NCBI GenBank assembly: GCA_955652195.1
Contig: CATPBC010000322.1
Location: 1 to 5,332, forward strand
Direction of reading: 5' to 3'
DNA: 5,332 nucleotides
Source of the DNA: an uncultured Xanthobacteraceae bacterium
GTDB lineage: Bacteria; Pseudomonadota; Alphaproteobacteria; Rhizobiales; Xanthobacteraceae
Shown here: piece after piece, positions 1-4,838 of the stretch
Numbering within the stretch: position 1 is the stretch's first letter
How the letters are laid out: each line of letters begins with the position of its first letter
The notes under the pieces: generated by a model
What the model saw: the letters and a program-made list of their open reading frames with translations, nothing else
Told to the model about the DNA's origin: nothing
Database searches by the model: none
Position numbers and translations under genes: made by a program

Positions 1-859
1 ATTCTTGGTAAGTTTCCTGCGGCGCTTCTTCGGATAAATAATGTCCGCAGGGCAGCGCCTTAGCGCGCCGAATGTCGCTGGCGTAACGCCGCCAGATTTC
101 TTCCGGGTTGCGATTGCGACCGACGCCACCGGTCGCGCCCCATAACAACAACACCGGACAATTGATCTTTCGTCCCGCCGCAGAATCCTTGGTGTCCATG
201 TCGAGATCGACGCCGTGGGTGGCGCGATAATCTTCGCACATGGCGTGGATGGTCGCGGGATTGCGGAAATAGCGCTTATATTCCGCAAGCGCCCGCGGAT
301 CGAAGAAGCTCAAGCCCTGCGCGGTCTTGGCGAGTTTTTTCTCGATGAAATAGTCCGGGTCGGCACCCATCAAGTGTTCAGGAAAATCGTACGGCTGAAT
401 CATAAAGAACCAATGCCATGAGAACGTCCCCCAAGCGCGCGTTACATTGTTGAGCAAATAATGCTGCGGGATGATGTCGAGAATGGCGGCGCGCGCCACT
501 TTTTCCGGATGATCGAGGCACATGCGATGCAAGACGCGTGCGCCGCGATCGTGACCGGCGGCATAGAAACGCTCATGGCCAAGCGCCGCCATGACCTCGA
601 TTTGGTCCGCCGCCATTGCGCGAAAAGAATAATTCGAATGATCGGCGCCGCCGGGCGGTTTCTCGGAATCGCCGTAGCCGCGCAAATCGGTCGCCACTAC
701 CGTGAATTCTTCCGCCAGGTGCGGCGCAAATTTATGCCACGACAAATGACTGAACGGATTGCCGTGCATGAGCAATAGCGGCGGGCCTTTGCCGCCGTAC
801 ACTGTGACGATGCGCGCGCCGCTTGTTTTGATTTCGATGCGCGTGAAATTTTCAAACAT
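1..859 (-). CDS. Fluoroacetate/haloacetate dehalogenase-like alpha/beta hydrolase (C-terminus beyond window)
   Basis: The reading frame stays open to the left edge, giving 286 residues; about 10-20 C-terminal residues are probably missing. The family hydrolyses the carbon-halogen bond of 2-haloacids in the cytoplasm through an aspartyl-ester intermediate. Visible elements are the oxyanion motif HGNP (32-35), nucleophile elbow GHDRGAR (102-108) with D104, acid D128 in LDI, and H273 in CGHYL. R105 and R108 match the carboxylate-binding arginines of Rhodopseudomonas fluoroacetate dehalogenase RPA1163, and H149, W150 and Y211 match its halide-binding trio, with near-identical spacing. Pocket residues remembered as F40, Y141 and W185 of RPA1163 appear as N34, L135 and a Thr or gap, so the natural substrate may differ. 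The ATG at 859 places the first beta strand normally. No clear Shine-Dalgarno is visible. It lies 53 bp after ubiD, probably in the same transcript. An epoxide hydrolase is the alternative, made less likely by the HW and double-Arg features. Confidence 0.85.
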   Translation of the reverse strand, partial: MFENFTRIEIKTSGARIVTVYGGKGPPLLLMHGNPFSHLSWHKFAPHLAEEFTVVATDLRGYGDSEKPPGGADHSNYSFRAMAADQIEVMAALGHERFYAAGHDRGARVLHRMCLDHPEKVARAAILDIIPQHYLLNNVTRAWGTFSWHWFFMIQPYDFPEHLMGADPDYFIEKKLAKTAQGLSFFDPRALAEYKRYFRNPATIHAMCEDYRATHGVDLDMDTKDSAAGRKINCPVLLLWGATGGVGRNRNPEEIWRRYASDIRRAKALPCGHYLSEEAPQETYQE

Positions 860-912
860 CAGGCTTTGCTTTGCCGAGCCTCAACAGGCCGACGCGCTCG
901 CACTGCCGCGCG

Positions 913-2439
913 TTACTTCCGCCTCGGTTTGTCGAGACCGAGTTCGCTCCAGCGCGCTTTGACTGCGTCGATGTCTTCCGGCGCCGGCCAGACCAGCGGC
1001 GGAAACCGCGCGCCATCAAATTCGGGATCGGGATCGTAATCAAGATTCATCGTGGCATCGATCAGCATGCGATTCCACTTGCCGGTGCCAAACAGCGAGG
1101 TGTTGCGGTCGCGCTTGCGCGTCGACGGATCGAGCCCCAGCCCGAACGTGGCGGGCATGATGACGATGTCGTCTTCGCCGGCATTGACGCGATAGGCGAT
1201 CGCCCAATCGACCGCGGCGTAGTCGTGAATATCGATGTCGTCGTCGACCACGGTGACGTGTTTGTAACGCACGTGTCCGGCCGAACTGCCCCACAGCGCA
1301 TTGGCGACTTGCTTGGCCTGGCCGCGATAGCTCTGTTTGATCTGCACCACGATATTGACGCCGGCCTGGACCGGCGGGCACCAAACATCGGTGATGCCGG
1401 GAACGCCGGCGCGATCGAGCACATTCCATGCGGTCGCCGCGCGCATGATCGAGGAGCACATGCCGTTCTCGGAATAACAGCCCGGCATCGAGCCTTCGAT
1501 CGTGCCGCGCAGGATCGGGTCCTTGCGATGGGTGATGCAGGTGACGCGAATGGTCGGCTTGGGCGAACGGTCGCCGGCAACATAGCCGGTGACTTCGGCA
1601 AAGGGGCCTTCCATCATGAAGGTAGAAGGATCGAGGCCCAGATAACCTTCGATCACGATCTCGGCGCTGGCCGGCACGTGGAGGTCGACCGTTTCGCATT
1701 TGACCAGTTCGACCGGCGCGCCGCGGATGGCGCCGATCACGTCGTATTCGCACAGTCCTTTCGGCACCGGCGAGCCGGCGACAAAGCCGAGCGACGGCTC
1801 CCAGCCGATCGCAACCGCAATCGGCATTTCCTTGTGGCCGGCCTGTTGCCAGGCGGTGACGTGATGGCCAATATGCTGCGCCCGCCACATCAGGATCGGA
1901 ATGCGATCCTTGCCGCCGATCATGCCGCGATAGATACCGACATTCATTACGCCGCTGGTCGGATCTTTGGTGACGACGCCGCCATAGGTCATGATGTAAC
2001 GGCCGCCGTCCGCTCTGTTCCATTGCGGCACGGGAAATTCGTAGAGATCGATGTCGTCGCCTTTGACGACGTTCTCCTTCGCCGGGCCGGTTTTGACGAT
2101 TTTCGGCGGCAGGCTTTGCGACAGAACGGTGCGGCCGAGCTTGACCAGTTCGCGCGGATGGGTGTCGGGCGGTAGGCCCAGCATCATGGCGACACGCCGA
2201 GCGCTGGACAGTCCGCCGGTGAAAACCTGGCGGCAGCGGGCGTTGGCGCCGTAGTCGCGGATATTGCTGAATAATAGCGCGGGTCCGGTGCCGGCGCCCT
2301 GCGCCAAGCGGGCAATGGTGCCGAGCTCGATGTTCCAATCGACCTCGGCCTCGATGCGCTGCAATTCGCCGGCGCCGTCGAGCGCCGCGATCCAGCCGCG
2401 CAGATCGCCGAACGCTACCGGTTGTCGTTCGCTCGTCAT
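913..2439 (-). CDS. UbiD-family prenylated-FMN-dependent decarboxylase
   Basis: This 508-residue protein has normal length for the UbiD/Fdc1 family of reversible, non-oxidative (de)carboxylases of aromatic and alpha,beta-unsaturated acids. The cofactor is prenylated FMN supplied by a UbiX-type prenyltransferase, which is not encoded in this window. Residues matching Aspergillus Fdc1 are all present with the same spacing: metal ligands N166, H189 and E231, and the catalytic Arg-Glu-Glu set R171, E277 and E282 (motif EGPFAE at 277-282). VKCETVDLHVPASAEIVIEG (245-264) is also typical. An active enzyme is therefore expected. The ATG at 2439 has a weak GGGA Shine-Dalgarno that sits in a small hairpin (2446-2458). 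The adjacent hydrolase and the divergent flavin monooxygenase argue for aromatic or halogenated acid catabolism rather than ubiquinone synthesis, but the substrate is not deducible. A ubiquinone UbiD role is less likely, as no ubi genes are nearby. Confidence 0.95.
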   Translation of the reverse strand: MTSERQPVAFGDLRGWIAALDGAGELQRIEAEVDWNIELGTIARLAQGAGTGPALLFSNIRDYGANARCRQVFTGGLSSARRVAMMLGLPPDTHPRELVKLGRTVLSQSLPPKIVKTGPAKENVVKGDDIDLYEFPVPQWNRADGGRYIMTYGGVVTKDPTSGVMNVGIYRGMIGGKDRIPILMWRAQHIGHHVTAWQQAGHKEMPIAVAIGWEPSLGFVAGSPVPKGLCEYDVIGAIRGAPVELVKCETVDLHVPASAEIVIEGYLGLDPSTFMMEGPFAEVTGYVAGDRSPKPTIRVTCITHRKDPILRGTIEGSMPGCYSENGMCSSIMRAATAWNVLDRAGVPGITDVWCPPVQAGVNIVVQIKQSYRGQAKQVANALWGSSAGHVRYKHVTVVDDDIDIHDYAAVDWAIAYRVNAGEDDIVIMPATFGLGLDPSTRKRDRNTSLFGTGKWNRMLIDATMNLDYDPDPEFDGARFPPLVWPAPEDIDAVKARWSELGLDKPRRK

Positions 2440-2445
2440 TGGTGA

Positions 2446-2458
2446 TCCCGTTGCGGGA
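2446..2458 (-). promoter_or_regulatory. Hairpin over the ubiD ribosome-binding site
   Basis: TCCCG-CAA-CGGGA (reading the minus strand) is a perfect 5-bp stem with a 3-nt loop, ending 6 nt before the ubiD start codon. The only Shine-Dalgarno-like bases, GGGA, are in its downstream arm, so folding would mask them. The repeat is seen directly; an effect on translation is inferred, and a 5-bp stem is marginal. Confidence 0.3.
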
Positions 2459-2468
2459 AGGACCGACG

Positions 2469-2497
2469 TTCTTCGCTTTCCGCGCCGGTCCTGTCAA
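2469..2497 (-). promoter_or_regulatory. Candidate promoter for the ubiD-dehalogenase unit
   Basis: On the minus strand CTTGACA occurs, with TTGACA (the consensus -35) at 2492-2497. After 17 bp follows GAAGAA (2469-2474), a poor -10. A start near 2462 would give a leader of about 22 nt. The -35 is perfect and correctly placed, but the weak -10 suggests the promoter needs an activator or is not sigma-70 dependent at this exact point. The -35 lies inside the inverted repeat at 2474-2504. Confidence 0.35.
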
Positions 2498-2504
2498 GAA
2501 AGCG
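2474..2504. repeat. 7-bp inverted repeat, candidate operator between ubiD and the monooxygenase
   Basis: CGCTTTC (2474-2480) and GAAAGCG (2498-2504) are perfect inverted copies separated by 17 bp. On the minus strand one arm abuts the TTGACA -35 box and the other overlaps the edge of the proposed -10. This is the geometry expected for a dimeric regulator controlling the divergent promoters, for example of LysR, MarR or GntR type. No regulator gene is in the window, so the binder is unknown. A chance repeat in GC-rich DNA cannot be excluded. Confidence 0.35.
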
Positions 2505-2590
2505 CTGGCGTCTTTGCGAGCGAGCGTTTCCCAGACGCGGTGCAGCGCGCATGCTTGCCATGGGCGCGAATGCTTCGCTAATGAGCGCGC

Positions 2591-3820
2591 ATGAGCGATG
2601 AGAAACGCAGAATCCTGATCGCCGGCGGCGGACCGGTCGGGCTCCTTTGCGCCTGGCTTCTCGGCCGGCGCGGGCTGCCGGTCCGGCTGTTCGACAGCAA
2701 TAACGGCCTGCAAGCCGACCCGCGCGCCGCGACAACGCATCCGGCGACGCTCGATTTGTTGAGCGAGGACGGGCTCGACCATGACATGGCGCGCGTCGGC
2801 CTCGTCGCGCCGATCTTTCAGTTCTGGGATCGGCCCGGCCAGCAAATGGTCGCCCAATTCGACCACACCGTTCTCAAGAACGACACGCGGCATCCGTTCG
2901 TCGTGCAATGCGAGCAGTTCAAAACCGCAAGGCTCCTTCTGGAACGCTTGCGCGCCTATCCGAATGTCGAAGTGTTGTTCGATCACGAAGTCATCGACGT
3001 GTCGCAGACATCTAATGCGGTCACCGTCCAGGTGCGCGGACCATCCGGCATGGCGTCACATAGCGGCAGCTATCTCATTGGCGCCGATGGCGGCCGCAGC
3101 ACGGTGCGCCGGCGTTCCGGCATCAAGTTCGAAGGCTTTACCTGGCCGGAGCGTTTCATTGTCCTCACCACGCCTTACGATTTCGCGGCCGAACGCGGCT
3201 ATTGCTACCGCAGCTATTTCGCCGACCCCGGTGCCTGGTGCAATTGCTTCAAGGTCTCGGCCGATGGTCCACCGGGACTTTGGCGCACGGTCTATCCGAC
3301 CGATCCGACGCAGAGCGAACAGGAGATATTGAGCGACGCCGGCGTGCAGGCGCGCATGCAGTCGTTTTTTCCTGCGCCGCGACCCTACGAGATCGTCTAT
3401 CGCAATCTTTATGTGACGCATCAGCGCGTCGCCGAAACCTTTCGCAAAGGCCGTGTGCTCCTTGCCGGCGACGCCGCACATGTCAACAATCCGATCGGCG
3501 GCATGGGATTAAACGGCGGCATTCAGGACGCAGTGAACCTCTCCGATCAGCTCATCCGCGTTGTCCGCGATGGCGCGCCCGAACGGCTGCTCGACCTGTA
3601 CGACCTGCAGCGGCGCACCGTAGCGATCGAGTTCGTCCAGGAGCAATCGATCGCCAACAAGAAGCGTCTCGAAACGCGCGATCCGCAGATGCGCCAGCGC
3701 AATCTCGACGAACTGCGCGCGACCGCGGCCGACCCCGAGCGCGCCCGGCAATTCCTGCTGCGCACGTCGATGATCGCGAGCCAGCGCCGCGCCGAGGCAA
3801 TCGCGCTGCCGAGCGAGTGA
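2591..3820 (+). CDS. Class A FAD-dependent aromatic monooxygenase (hydroxylase)
   Basis: The 409-residue protein belongs to the p-hydroxybenzoate hydroxylase/PheA-TfdB/MhpA-like flavoprotein family, which uses NAD(P)H and O2 to hydroxylate aromatic rings. It shows the N-terminal Rossmann motif GGGPVG (12-17), acidic residue D35 for the FAD ribose, the Arg-Ala signature at 45-46, the DG motif GADGGRS (164-170) and the GD motif (G293-D294-A-A-H, followed by P301 and GGMGLNGG 303-310). It is close to the 394 residues of p-hydroxybenzoate hydroxylase and lacks the C-terminal thioredoxin-like domain of phenol hydroxylases. The ATG at 2591 is favoured because an in-frame TGA lies only three codons upstream (2582-2584) and the Rossmann strand follows at once. 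No good Shine-Dalgarno is visible. Its divergence from ubiD suggests shared regulation and a decarboxylation/hydroxylation route. The substrate cannot be assigned; a related oxidoreductase or epoxidase is possible. Confidence 0.9.
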   Translation: MSDEKRRILIAGGGPVGLLCAWLLGRRGLPVRLFDSNNGLQADPRAATTHPATLDLLSEDGLDHDMARVGLVAPIFQFWDRPGQQMVAQFDHTVLKNDTRHPFVVQCEQFKTARLLLERLRAYPNVEVLFDHEVIDVSQTSNAVTVQVRGPSGMASHSGSYLIGADGGRSTVRRRSGIKFEGFTWPERFIVLTTPYDFAAERGYCYRSYFADPGAWCNCFKVSADGPPGLWRTVYPTDPTQSEQEILSDAGVQARMQSFFPAPRPYEIVYRNLYVTHQRVAETFRKGRVLLAGDAAHVNNPIGGMGLNGGIQDAVNLSDQLIRVVRDGAPERLLDLYDLQRRTVAIEFVQEQSIANKKRLETRDPQMRQRNLDELRATAADPERARQFLLRTSMIASQRRAEAIALPSE

Positions 3821-3840
3821 AAAAAGAAGCGATCCGCTCT
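3820..3840 (-). terminator. Weak Rho-independent terminator candidate for the small barrel-protein gene
   Basis: Read on the minus strand, an AGCG-GAT-CGCT hairpin (3828-3838) is followed after CTTC-type bases by a run of six T (3825-3820). It lies about 20 nt past the stop codon of the gene ending at 3858. The stem is only 4-5 bp, so efficiency would be poor. The T-run overlaps the last base of the convergent monooxygenase stop codon. Confidence 0.3.
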
Positions 3841-3857
3841 ACGTCATCCGGCATCGC

Positions 3858-4205
3858 TCAGCGCAGCCGATAGAGCGCATGGCGCCGGTTGCGGGTGAAC
3901 GGCCGCACTTCTTTGGGCCAGCGGCCGGCTTCGACCGCCTTGGCCCATTCCGGGCTGATCAGCACCTGCGGGCCGTCGATTTCGTAGATCGCGGTATGGC
4001 GCGGGCCTTCCGGCGTAACGCGCCGTTCTTCGCCGCCGATGCTCATGGCGAACGGCTCGCCCTCCAGACGCACCACCGCATGCACGCCCGGCACTTTCAG
4101 GAGGTTGGGGACGTGCTCGGTGTCGTAGACTTCGTGGAATAAAGCTTCCTTCTCCGGGTCCACATCCATGCTGGCAACGAACAGATATTTGGTTTTGATC
4201 GGCAT
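3858..4205 (-). CDS. Small dimeric alpha/beta-barrel (DABB/EthD-like) protein of unknown function
   Basis: The 115-residue protein has the pattern of dimeric alpha+beta barrel proteins: a first beta strand KYLFVASMDV (6-15), then an amphipathic helix carrying FHEVYDTEHVPNLLKVPGV (23-41). The 'Y-D-x-E-H-x-P-x-L-L-x-V-P-G' spacing resembles EthD/monooxygenase-like folds. The C-terminal third is basic and less family-like. Such proteins often act as small cofactor-free enzymes, chaperones or accessory units in aromatic and xenobiotic catabolism, but no catalytic set is obvious here. The ATG at 4205 has a good Shine-Dalgarno (AAGGA at 4211-4215, 5 nt spacing). It is convergent with the monooxygenase (37-bp gap) and has its own structured leader. 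The fold assignment rests on motif resemblance; the function is unassigned. Confidence 0.8.
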   Translation of the reverse strand: MPIKTKYLFVASMDVDPEKEALFHEVYDTEHVPNLLKVPGVHAVVRLEGEPFAMSIGGEERRVTPEGPRHTAIYEIDGPQVLISPEWAKAVEAGRWPKEVRPFTRNRRHALYRLR

Positions 4206-4227
4206 CGGGTTCCTTCGTTTGGTAGAT

Positions 4228-4243
4228 GGCGTTTATCAACGCC
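4228..4243. repeat. Perfect 6-bp hairpin in the 3858-4205 gene leader
   Basis: GGCGTT-TATC-AACGCC is a perfect 6-bp stem with a 4-nt loop, located 23 nt upstream of the start codon at 4205. It is not followed by a T-run on either strand, so it does not look like a terminator. Its left arm and loop also carry CGTTTATC, which can pair instead with 4289-4296. Confidence 0.55.
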
Positions 4244-4296
4244 GCGGATGACGCGCCGCCATAACGGCGGCAAATACCGTCAGTTCAGGATAAACG
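4230..4296. repeat. Nested, concentric inverted repeats (possible operator or cruciform)
   Basis: CGTTTATC (4230-4237) and GATAAACG (4289-4296) are perfect 8-bp inverted copies centred on 4263. Inside them TGACG (4249-4253) pairs with CGTCA (4278-4282), and GCCGCC (4255-4260) pairs with GGCGGC (4266-4271); the innermost pair has exactly the same centre, 4263. The right outer arm overlaps the proposed -10 of the leftward promoter, so the outer repeat is more plausible as a DNA operator than as part of that transcript. Function is inferred. Confidence 0.4.
4255..4271. repeat. Perfect 6-bp GC-only hairpin
   Basis: GCCGCC-ATAAC-GGCGGC forms a strong all-GC stem with a 5-nt loop. There is no U-tract on either side, which argues against intrinsic termination. 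It would lie in the 5' leader of the leftward gene if transcription starts near 4280. Confidence 0.55.
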
Positions 4297-4315
4297 GCAT
4301 GTCCAGTTCACTCAA
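4287..4315 (-). promoter_or_regulatory. Candidate sigma-70-type promoter for the 3858-4205 gene
   Basis: On the minus strand TTGAGT (4310-4315) and TATCCT (4287-4292) are separated by exactly 17 bp, each matching consensus at four of six bases. The predicted start near 4280 gives a leader of about 75 nt containing the hairpins at 4255-4271 and 4228-4243. The -10 is overlapped by the GATAAACG arm at 4289-4296. Confidence 0.4.
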
Positions 4316-4321
4316 TCAGGG

Positions 4322-4327
4322 TACAAT
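4322..4327 (+). promoter_or_regulatory. Candidate -10 box for the small two-gene operon
   Basis: TACAAT matches the TATAAT consensus at five of six bases and lies 20 nt before the TTG start at 4348, implying a very short leader. No recognisable -35 stands at 16-18 bp upstream, so this is weak evidence on its own. Confidence 0.25.
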
Positions 4328-4347
4328 TGCTTGCAAGAGGAGGCCGC

Positions 4348-4599
4348 TTGAAGACGACGCGCTATTTTGAGGAGCAAGTGCCGCGCAAAAGGCCTTATAT
4401 TCGACGCCTATGGTGTATTGACGTGGTAGGACATCCAATTCGGCGCGAGGTACAAGCAAACGGCCGAATTCGCTTTTGGGGAAAAGTCACGGTAGCCGGT
4501 GAGACTCGACCGCGTTTTTTACCGGTAGTAACACTGGACGACGGCGAGACGATCCACAACGCGTTCTTCGACCGAAATTTCCGCGAGGATCCGCAATGA
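4348..4599 (+). CDS. Small basic protein paired with DUF2283; possible toxin-antitoxin-like partner
   Basis: An 83-residue protein is read from a TTG start. TTG is chosen because AGAGGAGG (4336-4343), an almost ideal Shine-Dalgarno, lies 4 nt before it, and because the product then begins MKTTRYFEEQVPRKRPYI, the N-terminus I recall for homologues. An in-frame GTG at 4378 is the alternative. The N-terminal half is rich in Arg/Lys and aromatics (RKRPYIRRLWC, residues 13-23); the second half is beta-rich and ends with a VVTLDDGETIHNAFFDRNF segment, residues 60-78. It resembles small families, DUF4258-like in size and layout, that travel with DUF2283 genes. Its stop overlaps the next start (ATGA), so translation is coupled. 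GC content is visibly lower than in neighbouring genes, suggesting acquisition. Toxin activity is a guess from gene organisation only. Confidence 0.75.
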   Translation: MKTTRYFEEQVPRKRPYIRRLWCIDVVGHPIRREVQANGRIRFWGKVTVAGETRPRFLPVVTLDDGETIHNAFFDRNFREDPQ

Positions 4600-4808
4600 A
4601 GCTGCATTACTATCCCGAGACCGATAGCCTCTATATCGAGCTCAGTGAAGCGCCAGGAAGCCAAGCGCGAGAGATCGTTGAAGGGTTGGTCGTCGATTTG
4701 GACGCGGACGGCAATGTCGTCGGCTTCGATATCGATCACGCATCCCGCAAACTCGATTTGTCGAAGGTCGAGACTATCGCGCTTCCGCGCGTGACCGCAG
4801 CCGAGTGA
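4596..4808 (+). CDS. DUF2283 domain-containing small protein
   Basis: This 70-residue protein is a clear DUF2283 (COG5428-type) member. It opens with MKLHYYPETDSLYIEL, contains VVDLDADGNVVGFDIDHAS (residues 32-50, the family hallmark) and closes with KLDLSKVETIALP. It is strongly acidic, in contrast with its basic upstream partner. The biochemical role of DUF2283 is not established; small acidic proteins encoded next to small basic ones are often antitoxin-like, which is an inference here. The ATG at 4596 overlaps the preceding stop by four bases and has GAGG seven bases upstream within that gene. It converges on the iron-sulfur gene, with 30 bp between the stops. Confidence 0.85.
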   Translation: MKLHYYPETDSLYIELSEAPGSQAREIVEGLVVDLDADGNVVGFDIDHASRKLDLSKVETIALPRVTAAE

Positions 4809-4809
4809 T

Positions 4810-4819
4810 CGAAGCTTCG
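4810..4819. repeat. 10-bp perfect palindrome between convergent genes
   Basis: CGAAGCTTCG is self-complementary and sits just after the DUF2283 stop codon. It has no loop or T-run, so it is not a normal terminator, and nothing else supports a role. Confidence 0.3.
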
Positions 4820-4838
4820 CTCCACGCCACGAACCTTG

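Noticed and set aside
215..778. Two short plus-strand frames at the left end
   Set aside because: Both are antisense to the dehalogenase-like gene, whose catalytic motifs are spread across the whole stretch.
871..2175. 434-codon open frame on the plus strand, rich in His, Asp and Arg
   Set aside because: It lies wholly antisense to the well-supported UbiD gene; its composition is what GC-rich coding DNA gives on the opposite strand, and no domain is visible.
1040..2986. 648-codon open frame on the minus strand
   Set aside because: It covers UbiD in another frame and runs antisense into the monooxygenase; it is an Arg/His-rich low-complexity shadow product with no motifs.
3202..3873. 223-codon plus-strand frame within the monooxygenase
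   Set aside because: It overlaps the GD-motif region of the real gene in another frame and is Arg/Ala-rich without any fold signature.
3844..4239. 131-codon minus-strand frame covering the small barrel-protein gene
   Set aside because: The alternative frame at 3858-4205 has a good Shine-Dalgarno and a recognisable DABB pattern; this one has neither.
4327..4347. Upstream TTG at 4327 as start of the small basic protein
   Set aside because: It would include the Shine-Dalgarno AGAGGAGG in the coding sequence and overlaps the proposed -10 box; the TTG at 4348 fits better.
4810..4819. Palindrome CGAAGCTTCG as a bidirectional terminator
   Set aside because: It has no loop and no flanking T/A runs; a 10-bp palindrome alone is easily a chance event.
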